From positions 1 through 49,430 of the forward strand of contig CALBEE010000151.1 in assembly GCA_937927575.1 (NCBI GenBank): 49,430 nucleotides of DNA. Direction: 5' to 3'. The position numbers and the translations under genes are program-made. This DNA is from an uncultured Saprospiraceae bacterium. GTDB lineage: Bacteria; Bacteroidota; Bacteroidia; Chitinophagales; Saprospiraceae. Below the pieces are notes generated by a model. The model saw nothing but the letters and a program-made list of their open reading frames with translations, was not told where the DNA came from and did not search any database. This document shows, piece after piece, positions 16,392-25,479 of the stretch (the first letter of the stretch is position 1; each line of letters opens with the position of its first letter).

Positions 16392-17792
16392 ATGTACGAC
16401 GTAACAGTCATTGGAAGTGGTCCAGGCGGATATGTTGCAGCCATTAGGTGTGCACAATTAGGAATGAAAACAGCTATTATTGAAAAATATAATACCCTAG
16501 GTGGTACATGCCTTAATGTTGGATGTATTCCTTCAAAAGCTTTGCTCGATAGTTCGGAACATTATCATAATGCAGCGCATAAATTTGAAACTCATGGTAT
16601 TAAATTGTCTAACCTTAAGGTAGATATGCCTCAAATGATTCAACGTAAAGATGATGTGGTGGATCAAACATGCAAAGGGGTAGAATTCTTAATGAAAAAG
16701 AATAAGATTGATGTCCATCATGGTCATGGATCTTTTGTGAGTGCCACTAAAATAAAAGTTTCTAAAGAAGACGGTACTTCTTCAGAAATAGAAACGAAAA
16801 AAGTAATTATAGCTACAGGCTCTAAGCCAATTACTCCTCCAGCATTTGCATATGATAAGAATAGAGTGATTACTTCTACAGAGGCCTTAAATATTAAAAA
16901 GGTACCTAAGAGAATGATCGTAATAGGTGCTGGAGTGATTGGACTTGAATTAGGTTCAGTTTATGCGAGACTAGGAACTGAGGTAGAAGTGGTAGAGTAT
17001 CAGGATAGAATATTGGCAGGCATGGATAAGGACTGTGCTAAAGAACTACAAAGATCACTCAAAAAACTCGGAGTGAAGTTTCATTTAAAACACATGGTAA
17101 CGGCTGTAAAAGCGACCAAAACAAGTGTGACAGTAGAATTTCAAAAAAGAGATACTGATACCACTCTAAAGGCAAAAGCAGATTATTGTTTAGTAGCGAT
17201 AGGAAGGAGAGCATACACTGATAATTTAGGCCTTGAAAATATCGGTGTAGTATCCGACGATAGAGGACGAATCGAAGTGGATAATCATTTACAAACTAAT
17301 GTTCCTAATATTTTTGCAATAGGAGATGTTGTAAAAGGAGCTATGTTAGCGCATAAAGCAGAAGAGGAAGGTGTCTTTGTGGCCGAGTATATGGCAGGAG
17401 AAAAACCGCACATAGATTATAATTTAATTCCTGGTGTAGTGTACACTTGGCCAGAAGTTTCAGCAGTAGGACGTACGGAAGAACAGCTAAAGGAAGCAGG
17501 AATAGAATATAAAGTAGGAAAGTTTCCATTCAAGGCTTTAGGAAGAGCAAGAGCAAGCATGGATACAGAAGGTATTGTGAAAGTCTTGGCAGATAAACAT
17601 ACCGACGAATTACTTGGAGTTCATATGACTGGCCCTCGTACTGCAGACGTAATTATGGAAGCTGTAGCATTGATGGAATTTAGAGCTTCAGCAGAAGATA
17701 TGGCTCGTATATGTCACCCACATCCTACGTATACAGAAGCGGTGAAAGAAGCAGCATTAGCTGCTACTGGCGATCGAGCATTGCATATATAA
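16392..17792 (+). CDS. lpdA: Dihydrolipoyl dehydrogenase (E3)
   Basis: A 466-residue flavoprotein, normal family length. The FAD motif is VIGSGPGGYVA (residues 6-16), the redox-active disulfide GGTCLNVGCIPSKALL (about 37-52), the NAD motif VIGAGVIGLELGS near 180, FAIGDVVKGAMLAHKAEEEG near 310 and the C-terminal His-Glu pair in HPHPTYTEA near 445. It reoxidises lipoyl groups of pyruvate, 2-oxoglutarate or branched-chain dehydrogenases, or the glycine cleavage system. No E1, E2 or gcv gene is nearby, so the partner cannot be named. A strong terminator follows. Confidence 0.97.
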   Translation: MYDVTVIGSGPGGYVAAIRCAQLGMKTAIIEKYNTLGGTCLNVGCIPSKALLDSSEHYHNAAHKFETHGIKLSNLKVDMPQMIQRKDDVVDQTCKGVEFLMKKNKIDVHHGHGSFVSATKIKVSKEDGTSSEIETKKVIIATGSKPITPPAFAYDKNRVITSTEALNIKKVPKRMIVIGAGVIGLELGSVYARLGTEVEVVEYQDRILAGMDKDCAKELQRSLKKLGVKFHLKHMVTAVKATKTSVTVEFQKRDTDTTLKAKADYCLVAIGRRAYTDNLGLENIGVVSDDRGRIEVDNHLQTNVPNIFAIGDVVKGAMLAHKAEEEGVFVAEYMAGEKPHIDYNLIPGVVYTWPEVSAVGRTEEQLKEAGIEYKVGKFPFKALGRARASMDTEGIVKVLADKHTDELLGVHMTGPRTADVIMEAVALMEFRASAEDMARICHPHPTYTEAVKEAALAATGDRALHI

Positions 17793-17820
17793 TTTATGTT
17801 CTTTTACCAAGATATAATCA

Positions 17821-17850
17821 AAGGCCTTAGGAATTTCCTAAGGCCTTTTT
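17821..17850 (+). terminator. Rho-independent terminator after lpdA
   Basis: AAGGCCTTAGG (17821-17831) pairs with CCTAAGGCCTT (17837-17847) and T residues follow. Confidence 0.9.
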
Positions 17851-17892
17851 CAATTTGATCCTTCTCATCAATTTAAAATTTATTCTAGTTTA

Positions 17893-18429
17893 TCAAAAGC
17901 CATAGGTGGCCGTTAGACTTGTGGATGATGTACTAAACCCAGCACTTATATTATGAGTTTGAATATCATTTCCAAAATTGGTAGAGTAGGTAAGTGAAGG
18001 AATGATTTCTGCACCTAGAGTTATGTTATTATTTAATTTATAGTTCCATCCTAGCACTGCTCCTATACCAGCTCGATAAGTGCCGCTAGTATTATCACTT
18101 ACTCTATTGAGGCTAAGACCCAGCAATCCTTCAAATCCATAAATGAAATTAAATCGATTTGTCAATGCTTTTCTCTTCTCCAATCCTGCGGCAATATTTC
18201 CTGCAATATTAAATCTAGTGTCTTGCGATTCTCTTCCTGAAATATTTATTCCCACACTGGCTAACCTTAGTCTTCTATAAGTAGTCTCGGATATTTTCTT
18301 TTTGAAGAGTAGGTCAAAGTTGTCTAAATTGTTGAATCTTATCCCAACTTCTCTATTAGGTGAATCTTGACTCCAAGATATTGTAAAGGTGAATAGAATA
18401 ATGAAAAAAGTATTAACGAATGTTTTCAT
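17893..18429 (-). CDS. Small outer-membrane beta-barrel protein
   Basis: A 178-residue protein. An upstream in-frame ATG exists at 18459, but the one at 18429 starts the signal peptide MKTFVNTFFIILFTFTISWSQ. The mature part is a run of alternating hydrophobic strands (FNFIYGFEGLLGL, YRAGIGAVLGWNYKL, ITLGAEIIPSLTYS) ending in TATYGF with a terminal Phe, as in eight-stranded outer-membrane barrels. No specific family is recognised. It is convergent with lpdA. A region at 18523-18538 (AACTAATTGTATTAAT) resembles the BlaI operator half-sites but is imperfect. Confidence 0.7.
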   Translation of the reverse strand: MKTFVNTFFIILFTFTISWSQDSPNREVGIRFNNLDNFDLLFKKKISETTYRRLRLASVGINISGRESQDTRFNIAGNIAAGLEKRKALTNRFNFIYGFEGLLGLSLNRVSDNTSGTYRAGIGAVLGWNYKLNNNITLGAEIIPSLTYSTNFGNDIQTHNISAGFSTSSTSLTATYGF

Positions 18430-18561
18430 AGTTATTGGTTTTATGATTAATAATTGCACTCTTTGATTATATCCTAATAACTATAAACTATCATGCATTG
18501 CTGCTCTGGTGGTTGTTAACATTAAACTAATTGTATTAATATAATACTAAAGCACATAATT

Positions 18562-19617
18562 TCAGAGAGAAGGCTCAAAGTCAAAATAAGGCGCTGTTTC
18601 TTCCAACCAATAGTCTTTTATGATTCTAATTTTTTTGATGTCATTTATATCTCTATAGTCTCCATGTTGTATTCTGTAATTGATGAAGATGTGCGCTGTA
18701 GAATAATCAAAGTAAGGGTGTTTCACTAATTCTTCAAGTGTTACGGTATTAATTTTAATTTTTCGTAAAGGACCTTCGAAACTTAAGCGATCTAATATAT
18801 TGCTTAATAAAGTTGGTTTGACACCATACACCTCAAGCAACTGATTTTTATTATGAAAGCCTCCGAGTTGTTCTTTGTATTTAATGATTCGCGATGAAAG
18901 TACAGGCCCAATTCCTTTTAATGTACGCAGCTCGATACTGTCAGTCTCATTTATAGAAATTATAAATTCGTTGTTTATGCCGCTCCGCATTTTATTTCTT
19001 CGAGATGCGAATTCTTTCTTATAAAATAATTCATCTTTTTTAGCGAAGTATTGAATGCTATCTAAATTTAATTTTTCTTTTTCCAATATGTCATAAATGT
19101 TGCTTTCTGGATTCATTGATTTTTTTAGACTATTTCGAGTAAGTGATTCTTTATATTTTGATTTTTCTTTTTTATACTTTTTTTCTTTTGGAAGTATTGC
19201 ATAAGGCTTTAGTTGGTTGTACATCCTATCATTCATGGAGTAAAGTTTTTTGAGGTCTTCAACTCTATAAAATTTTCCGCCTTTAGTAATATATTTCATC
19301 CAAGACTTAGCATCTTTCTCTTGTATTCCCATTGACGTGAGTTCCTCAATAGAAGTCTTGTTTGGATTAAAGTATTTCGGAGTAAGTTTGGGCTTGCTTT
19401 TCTCTCGTACTCTTTTGGTTTGGATTGAGTCTGTTTCGTCCTTAAGTTGTTTGAGGATAAATACATGTTCTTCATTATTATATCCTGCTTTAACATGATT
19501 CAATTTGCTGATTTTTCCGTGTGTTATAATTCCTACAATAGTCAATATAATTATGCTTGCCGCCCATCTTTGATTTTTGTGGAAGTGAATTTGCTTTCTA
19601 ATTTTTCTTACACTCAT
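18562..19617 (-). CDS. ComEA-like helix-hairpin-helix protein
   Basis: A 351-residue protein with an N-terminal membrane anchor (RWAASIIILTIVGIITH, about 18-34), a charged linker and three HhH-type modules: FNPNKTSIEELTSMGI (about 88-160), the canonical SIELRTLKGIGPVLSSRIIKYKEQLGGF (about 225-275), and INTVTLEELVKHPYFDYSTAHIFINYR (about 290-345). HhH modules bind DNA. Its gene follows comEC by 12 bp on the same strand, so it likely acts in DNA binding during competence-type uptake or a related process. The Lys-rich linker is long (about 150-220). Confidence 0.83.
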   Translation of the reverse strand: MSVRKIRKQIHFHKNQRWAASIIILTIVGIITHGKISKLNHVKAGYNNEEHVFILKQLKDETDSIQTKRVREKSKPKLTPKYFNPNKTSIEELTSMGIQEKDAKSWMKYITKGGKFYRVEDLKKLYSMNDRMYNQLKPYAILPKEKKYKKEKSKYKESLTRNSLKKSMNPESNIYDILEKEKLNLDSIQYFAKKDELFYKKEFASRRNKMRSGINNEFIISINETDSIELRTLKGIGPVLSSRIIKYKEQLGGFHNKNQLLEVYGVKPTLLSNILDRLSFEGPLRKIKINTVTLEELVKHPYFDYSTAHIFINYRIQHGDYRDINDIKKIRIIKDYWLEETAPYFDFEPSL

Positions 19618-19629
19618 GATTTACATTCT

Positions 19630-21741
19630 TTATTTTATATCTATACTATACGCACCTGTTTTATTTATTGCGATACATTCGTTGCCCGTCTTTGAGCACC
19701 AATTGAGCCATTTTCTTTGTCTATACATCGATTCACTTTGAGTAATGATCCACCTTTCTGCGTTGATGTACTTTTGGATAGTATCTATATTTATTTTATG
19801 GCTTCCTAAAATAATGACTGTATTGATGGGTAAAATACTGTCTGGTGGATTAAAAGTATTGTCAAGTAGTAATATCGATTCTTCTTTGAATTGAATTAGA
19901 GATTTGTTTTTAATGAAGCTGTTATTTAGATAAATCTCTTTATCGTTTAAGTCAATGACTGATTTTACTTGTTTATTGATTCGGTTGTTAGTAGTAATGA
20001 ATTCTATATTTCGTTCTTTAATAGATGTACTTTTTAAATTGTAGCACATATCTCCATCAAAAATATCTATGATGTGACCTTTGTAATTTTCATAGACAGT
20101 AATATGGGATTGATTTACTCTTTGATTACTGTGGTAGTTTCTCGATCCAACGAATAATAAAAACAGTGTCAGCGATAGGATTATATATTTTGCTTTAATA
20201 GCATGCTGGCCAACTAGAAAAAATATTAGACTTAAATAGAGGATTACTAGTTCGTGAGTATAGAGCCATAGATTTTCAAATGTTGCATATGGAAACCGCT
20301 CAATAGTCTGTATGGAAGAGATAAATATTTTAAATATGCCAGATAGAATATAATCGATAATCAGATTGAGACATGGAGCAAGGTATTCCATTATTATCAT
20401 AAGTATGCCGAATACCAGTACTGCATAAGCCGCAGGTACAGCGACCATTCCACTCAGCCAAAAATATAAAGGAAACTTATGGAAATAGTAAATAGTCAAA
20501 GGGGCAACTAGTATTTGGGCTGCGATAGATAGAGCGATCATTTGCCATATATAATTTATTATTCTTGATCTTAATTCTACATATGTAAAGAGCCATTCGT
20601 AGACCGAGTTATAGAAAAGCATAATACTTAATATGGCTAAAAATGAAAATTGAAAACTAGCTTGGAATAGCATATATGGATCATATATCAATAACAGAAA
20701 TGCGGCCAGAGATAATACGTTATATTTATTAACTCGCTCAGCCCAGTACTTGCCTATATAATATATTATGACCATTACAGAGGCGCGCATGACAGCGGCA
20801 GAAGCACCAGTTATTATTACATAGATGAATACCGTAAGACTAAGGAAAGAGAGTTTAAGAAGTTTTTCTATATTACTAGATTTGAATAGTCTATTAAGAA
20901 TTAGTAAAATGATTTGACAAAGTATACCTACGTGTAACCCTGAGACAGCCAATACATGCACCGCACCTGTACTTGTATACGATTTATATAAGGAAGGATC
21001 TATCGTGTTTCTAAATCCTAATACCATTGCCTTCGCTAAGCTTCTATGATTCTGTTCTTCTAAGTATTTATCAAATGTTCCTATTGCTTTTGAGCGAATC
21101 GAGTTAGCTGCTTTTTCAATAGCGGATGCTAAATTTTGCTTGGTGCTGCGATGGCTACCAATATTAATATCTAATCGGTGGTGGATGTGTTTGGTTTTTA
21201 AATAATCATTAAAGTCAAATGCAAATGGATTTGTGGAGTGTCTAAGAGCGGAAATAGATCCATGGACCAATATTTCATCTCCAGGTCTATAATGACATGC
21301 AATGCTATCTTTTAGATTAAAGTATGCTGCCATTTTACCTGTAACGGCATATAGACTATCAGGATGTGATCCTATTGCATTTACTTTAATGAAACAACTG
21401 TATCTGGTTGTTTTTTTAGGAATGCTTTTTATTTCGGCACTAATCAAGACTTGATCTTTGCTCTTATAGTGTGAGTAATGCGTTTTGTCCATATTGGGAT
21501 GAACCATGGTATAACGGGTGTAACCACCTATTCCTACAAATAAGAGTAAAAGAAAACCTGTATAATAATCTCTGTAACGTGAAGTGAGGAATGTCGATAA
21601 AAGGACAGCAAGTAATAATGTAAATGAAATATAATATAGGATAGTAGTATAGCAAGTAATATACTTAGCCGTTACGATACCGCATATCAGTACAAGACAT
21701 AGCCTTGCGAAAGGTTTGTCGCCCCAAAAAATCATGTGCAT
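19630..21741 (-). CDS. comEC: ComEC/Rec2-family DNA channel protein, without a canonical metallo-beta-lactamase domain
   Basis: A 703-residue polytopic membrane protein. The N-terminal helices and DUF4131-like OB domain (about 20-190) lead to the Competence domain with HVLAVSGLHVGILCQIILL (about 255-275) and ASAAVMRASVMVIIYYIG, followed by several helices to about 530. The last 170 residues (ITVYENYKGHIIDIFDGD onward) align in position with the usual metallo-beta-lactamase-like domain but show no HxHxDH or other metal-ligand set. It should form the inner-membrane pore for incoming single-stranded DNA. The nuclease step, if any, must lie elsewhere. Another possibility is a role in DNA release or envelope maintenance. 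Confidence 0.88.
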   Translation of the reverse strand: MHMIFWGDKPFARLCLVLICGIVTAKYITCYTTILYYISFTLLLAVLLSTFLTSRYRDYYTGFLLLLFVGIGGYTRYTMVHPNMDKTHYSHYKSKDQVLISAEIKSIPKKTTRYSCFIKVNAIGSHPDSLYAVTGKMAAYFNLKDSIACHYRPGDEILVHGSISALRHSTNPFAFDFNDYLKTKHIHHRLDINIGSHRSTKQNLASAIEKAANSIRSKAIGTFDKYLEEQNHRSLAKAMVLGFRNTIDPSLYKSYTSTGAVHVLAVSGLHVGILCQIILLILNRLFKSSNIEKLLKLSFLSLTVFIYVIITGASAAVMRASVMVIIYYIGKYWAERVNKYNVLSLAAFLLLIYDPYMLFQASFQFSFLAILSIMLFYNSVYEWLFTYVELRSRIINYIWQMIALSIAAQILVAPLTIYYFHKFPLYFWLSGMVAVPAAYAVLVFGILMIIMEYLAPCLNLIIDYILSGIFKIFISSIQTIERFPYATFENLWLYTHELVILYLSLIFFLVGQHAIKAKYIILSLTLFLLFVGSRNYHSNQRVNQSHITVYENYKGHIIDIFDGDMCYNLKSTSIKERNIEFITTNNRINKQVKSVIDLNDKEIYLNNSFIKNKSLIQFKEESILLLDNTFNPPDSILPINTVIILGSHKINIDTIQKYINAERWIITQSESMYRQRKWLNWCSKTGNECIAINKTGAYSIDIK

Positions 21742-21911
21742 TTCTAATTATTCTACTTTAAATATAGGACATATAAGTGTAAATATGTGATTTTGAGAGA
21801 CTTATAAAATAGTTGTATTCTGGCAATAAATATCTTTACAGAATTACTTGGATTTTCTTATAATCAACCTATCTTTGCATCGCTTTACAAGAAAGCAAAG
21901 CCCAGTATAAT

Positions 21912-21998
21912 GGTGAGGTGGGTGAGTGGCTTAAACCACCAGTTTGCTAAACTGGCGTACTGGAAACGGTACCGGGGGTTCGAATCCCCCTCTCACCG
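21912..21998 (+). tRNA. tRNA-Ser(GCT)
   Basis: An 87-nt cloverleaf with acceptor GGTGAGG/TCTCACC, anticodon arm CCAGT-TTGCTAA-ACTGG (anticodon GCT), a long variable arm (TACTGG...ACGGTACC region) typical of serine tRNA and T-arm GGGGG-TTCGAAT-CCCCC. Discriminator G; CCA is not encoded. Confidence 0.97.
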
Positions 21999-22044
21999 CA
22001 TAATTTCGCCTTTTTTAAGGGCGAAAGCGAAAAGAAAATTTTGA

Positions 22045-22119
22045 CGGGATGTAGCGCAGTCCGGTTAGCGCACCTGCTTTGGGAGCAGGGGGCCCCAGGT
22101 TCGAATCCTGGTATCCCGA
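22045..22119 (+). tRNA. tRNA-Pro(TGG)
   Basis: A 75-nt cloverleaf with acceptor CGGGATG/TATCCCG, anticodon arm CCTGC-TTTGGGA-GCAGG (anticodon TGG), T-arm CCAGG-TTCGAAT-CCTGG and discriminator A. It starts 46 bases after tRNA-Ser, so both are probably cotranscribed. The spacer holds a small hairpin (TTCGCC...GGCGAA). Confidence 0.97.
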
Positions 22120-22126
22120 CGTTACT

Positions 22127-22157
22127 AAGCCTCTTGACATAGTCAGGAGGCTTTTTT
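22127..22157 (+). terminator. Terminator of the tRNA pair
   Basis: AAGCCTC-T-TGAC pairs with GTCA-G-GAGGCTT around a 3-base loop, followed by T residues. Confidence 0.85.
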
Positions 22158-22234
22158 ATTTATACTTCTTTTTTCCTCTCGTTTTAGATCATATACTCTC
22201 AAAGCCCGTTAGTCCATAACCTAACTTCAAATTG

Positions 22235-22264
22235 TTGCAACCAGCAACTGTAGAATTATATTTA
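22235..22264 (+). promoter_or_regulatory. Promoter of the sodium:solute symporter gene
   Basis: TTG at 22235-22237, a 19-bp spacer and TATATTTA at 22257-22264, one base off TAnnTTTG. The ATG is 27 bases downstream, with AAGGAT just before it as a possible ribosome binding site. Confidence 0.5.
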
Positions 22265-22290
22265 TATTACTCATCTAAAACGAAGGATAG

Positions 22291-24057
22291 ATGCAATTAC
22301 AAACGATAGACTGGGCCATAATCGGTGGATATTTCATAATTACCATTCTTATTGGTTTATGGGCATCGAAAAAGGCGGGAACAAGTTCAGCAGACTTCTT
22401 CTTGAGTGGAAGGAATATGCCTTGGTGGTTACTTGGGATATCAATGGTCGCCACTACATTCTCTGCTGATACACCCAACCTAGTGACTGATATCGTACGT
22501 AAAAATGGAGTTTCAGGAAATTGGGTTTGGTGGGCATTTTTACTTACCGGCATGCTTACCGTTTTTTTATATGCTAAGCTATGGCGACGTTCTGGAGTAA
22601 TGACTGATTTGGAATTTTATGAGCTTCGGTATAGCGGAAAGCCAGCAGCATTCCTTCGAGTATTTAGAGCAGTATACTTAGGCGTTTTATTCAATGTAGT
22701 AGTCATGGCTACAGTATGTTTAGCAGCTATTAAAATAGGTGGAGTTATGTTTGATTTGCCAGCTTACCAGACTTTGGGAATAGCATGCGTAGTCACCGTT
22801 CTCTATTCTGCTACTGGTGGTTTAAGAGGTATTTTGTTTACTGATTTTTTTCAGTTTATACTGGCCATGATAGGAACTGTACTCGCAGCAGTTTATATTC
22901 TAGATTTGCCAGAAATAGGTGGTCTTTCAAATTTGCTGGACCAAGAAGTAATTAAGGACAAAATGGCTTTCATCCCACAAGATGAAAATATGTTCCTCAC
23001 CTTGTTTTTATTGCCTATTTGTGTTCAGTGGTGGGCAAGTTATTATCCTGGTGCAGAGCCTGGAGGAGGAGGTTACATTGCTCAAAGGATGTTGGCCGCT
23101 AAAGACGAAAAAAATGCAGTGACGGCTACGTTTGTGTTTAACATTATGCATTACGCGTTACGACCTTGGCCATGGATATTAATTGCTTTTGCTTCAATCA
23201 TTATTTTTCCTGATCACGCTTCTTTAGCTGAGAAATTCCCCAATATAGATATTGAGATTATAAACGATGACTTAGCATATCCAGCCATGCTTACTTTCTT
23301 ACCAGCAGGTTTATTGGGTGTTATTCTAGCTTCATTGTTTGCTGGATTTATGTCGACGATCAGTAGTCATTTAAATTGGGGATCATCTTACATAGTAAAT
23401 GATGTCTACCATAGGTTTGTTAATCCTAATGCATCACAGAGTAAGTTGGTGTTACTCGGTAGGGTAAGCACTGCATTAATGATGATTCTAGGAGCGCTCT
23501 TAGCCTTGACCTTAAAAAGTGCTGAATCTGCTTTCCAACTTATAATCATGTTAGGAGCCGGTACTGGTCTTATTTATATTCTGAGGTGGTTCTGGTGGAG
23601 GATCAATGCCTATACAGAAATAGCGGCAATGGTTTGTTCGTTTATAATTGCTTTGTATTTTCATTTGGTATATACTGGAGCGACACCAGAGGAAGCAGCA
23701 TACTTACCGGGTCATTATAAATTACTAATCAACATAGGTATAACCACTATAGTCTGGTTGATTGTGACTTTTGCTACCAGACCTACTGATAATGATAGAC
23801 TCGTATCATTTTACAACAAAATATTTCCTTATGCACCGGGTTGGTCTTCGGTCATTGATAAAAATAATTTGGACGTCAAATCCGAACCATTTGGAAGCAA
23901 ATTGCTTGCGATAGTCTTAGGTACAGTATTAGTTTATGGATCACTCTTTGGCGTAGGATATCTTATATATGGACAAGTGACATATGCTGTGATATCTCTA
24001 GTAGCAGCTATGTTAAGTGGAGTAGTCTTGGCGAAGATATGGAATAAAGTAGGGTAG
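22291..24057 (+). CDS. Sodium:solute symporter (SSS family)
   Basis: A 588-residue protein with about 13-14 transmembrane helices. The N-terminus IDWAIIGGYFIITILIGLWASKKAG followed by FFLSGRNMPWWLLGISMVATTFSADTPN is the SSF signature, and SATGGLRGILFTDFFQF is the conserved TM5-6 region. GYIAQRMLAAKDEKNA and LASLFAGFMSTISSHLNWGSSYIVND are family hallmarks, the Ser-rich one lining the sodium site. The substrate (sugar, amino acid, pantothenate and so on) cannot be told. No catabolic gene is adjacent. It is convergent with the PspC gene, 13 bp apart. Confidence 0.93.
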   Translation: MQLQTIDWAIIGGYFIITILIGLWASKKAGTSSADFFLSGRNMPWWLLGISMVATTFSADTPNLVTDIVRKNGVSGNWVWWAFLLTGMLTVFLYAKLWRRSGVMTDLEFYELRYSGKPAAFLRVFRAVYLGVLFNVVVMATVCLAAIKIGGVMFDLPAYQTLGIACVVTVLYSATGGLRGILFTDFFQFILAMIGTVLAAVYILDLPEIGGLSNLLDQEVIKDKMAFIPQDENMFLTLFLLPICVQWWASYYPGAEPGGGGYIAQRMLAAKDEKNAVTATFVFNIMHYALRPWPWILIAFASIIIFPDHASLAEKFPNIDIEIINDDLAYPAMLTFLPAGLLGVILASLFAGFMSTISSHLNWGSSYIVNDVYHRFVNPNASQSKLVLLGRVSTALMMILGALLALTLKSAESAFQLIIMLGAGTGLIYILRWFWWRINAYTEIAAMVCSFIIALYFHLVYTGATPEEAAYLPGHYKLLINIGITTIVWLIVTFATRPTDNDRLVSFYNKIFPYAPGWSSVIDKNNLDVKSEPFGSKLLAIVLGTVLVYGSLFGVGYLIYGQVTYAVISLVAAMLSGVVLAKIWNKVG

Positions 24058-24070
24058 TAGCTTTGAAGTA

Positions 24071-24289
24071 TTATTTACTCCATAGCATCATTCCTCGTCT
24101 AAGATAGGTCTTTATATTAATCCAGAATGCCATGCACAAATAAAGTACAACTGGAGAACCGAAGGTAACAAACGAAGTATAGATAAAGTAAAGCCTTATT
24201 CTAGAACTACGTAATCCCATTTTATTAGCGAGATAAGAGCAAACTCCAAATGAGTATTTTTCAATATTTGAAATGAGCCAATTAATCAT
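24071..24289 (-). CDS. Short PspC-domain membrane protein
   Basis: A 72-residue protein. FGVCSYLANKMGLRSSRIRLYFIYTSF, then a GSPVVLYLCMAFWINIK membrane helix and LRRG, is the PspC pattern seen in stand-alone short forms of Bacteroidota. The family is related to phage-shock PspC, an inner-membrane protein linked to envelope stress. It stands 13 bp from the end of the symporter gene on the opposite strand. Ending close to that gene, its expression may be affected by read-through. Confidence 0.85.
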   Translation of the reverse strand: MINWLISNIEKYSFGVCSYLANKMGLRSSRIRLYFIYTSFVTFGSPVVLYLCMAFWINIKTYLRRGMMLWSK

Positions 24290-24392
24290 AAATCATTGTT
24301 TATCTTAAATATAACCAGTTGATTATTAGACTAATTTAAATAAATATTGGTGATTTAAAAGGCATGAAGCAATATTTTCGAAACAAATATTT

Positions 24393-25193
24393 TTATTTAT
24401 ACAGTTTCGCGTAATTATCCATTACTATCTTACCGATCTTCTTTACATTTCTCATTTGTACATCAGGAGCACTGTTGGTATTGAATGAAAGTAAGAAAGC
24501 GTAATTGTTGCCGTCTCTCCATACATACTTTCCTAGTCTATGAGAGAATGAACCATCATCACCTAGGCCTTCCATTTTTTCATATTTATGAGTCTCATTT
24601 GTACCCATTTCTTTATCACCAGTGGTTCTTTTACTTTCTACAAAAAGAGAAACCCATTCCGCATATTCTTCAGCTACAGGATTGCCTTGGACTTGCAATA
24701 AAACTCCAGTATTAGGTGAAGCACCATCCCATCTATAAAAACAAGATCGCGTAAATGGACTTTTAGTATGGCTAGCATCCTTTTGGGCTATAGCTTCAGG
24801 TTGAACACCTAGAATTTGGGCAATCTGATCTACACTAATAAGTGCACAAGCATCTGGTACACTATTCAACTTTTGACGATCAGACTTTGGTAAGGTAGAA
24901 GGGTCTTGGTGGCCTACGGTCTGATTAGTAAAAGTCCCCTGAGCTGCTTGTGTACCAGGTTTTTGTGGTTTCTTCATACTATTCTCAGCCACTCTTTTTT
25001 TGTCATCTTCGTTTAGAGGTCTTGATCTCACTTTTACCTCATCTCCATTTTTCATTACGAATGTAGCTGCCGGTTTTTCGGCCTTTGCTTTATTATCTGA
25101 GCTGGATCCTTGATTTGAAGCAGAGTCTCCTCCACAAGAATTAAATCCTAATAGTAAAATGAGAGCAAAAGATATAAAAGTTAAAAATCGCAT
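24393..25193 (-). CDS. Lipoprotein of unknown function
   Basis: A 266-residue lipoprotein. The signal peptide MRFLTFISFALILLLGFNSC places the lipidated Cys at position 20. A Ser/Lys/Gln-rich linker (about 22-110) leads to a globular domain beginning DACALISVDQIAQILGV (about 112) and continuing with SCFYRWDG and a C-terminal LGKYVWRDGNNYAFLLSFNTN. The DACALIS start and central Cys in SCFYRW recall DUF3558-like extracytoplasmic domains, but I am not certain. Function is not known. Confidence 0.72.
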   Translation of the reverse strand: MRFLTFISFALILLLGFNSCGGDSASNQGSSSDNKAKAEKPAATFVMKNGDEVKVRSRPLNEDDKKRVAENSMKKPQKPGTQAAQGTFTNQTVGHQDPSTLPKSDRQKLNSVPDACALISVDQIAQILGVQPEAIAQKDASHTKSPFTRSCFYRWDGASPNTGVLLQVQGNPVAEEYAEWVSLFVESKRTTGDKEMGTNETHKYEKMEGLGDDGSFSHRLGKYVWRDGNNYAFLLSFNTNSAPDVQMRNVKKIGKIVMDNYAKLYK

Positions 25194-25225
25194 ATGATCA
25201 GTATTGTCAGGTTATGATTAGATCG

Positions 25226-25233
25226 CAAATGTA
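25226..25233 (-). promoter_or_regulatory. -7 element TACATTTG (minus strand)
   Basis: CAAATGTA on the plus strand, so TACATTTG on the minus strand, 32 bases before the ATG at 25193. No -33 TTG at normal spacing was seen. Confidence 0.45.
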
Positions 25234-25479
25234 TCCAATATAAGTACTAAATGAGAGCTTCTCAATGTTAAAGATTAGTAAATGATAGCAGCGTTTATGA
25301 GGTGAAAGGTGTCTTTATAAAGCATAGTACTGAGTAGTTATGACCTAAATATGTGTTAAATAATTATTCGGAATGCTATATATTATTAACTTTAATGCTA
25401 TATCCAATATACATTTCGTAGAAAATACACGTTACAATATTGGTTTTAAGTCTTATTACCCATTAAAAATACTTGGAAA

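Noticed and set aside
18523-18538. AACTAATTGTATTAAT as a further BlaI operator
   Set aside because: The second half-site is wrong in two positions and the centre is 3 bp rather than 2.
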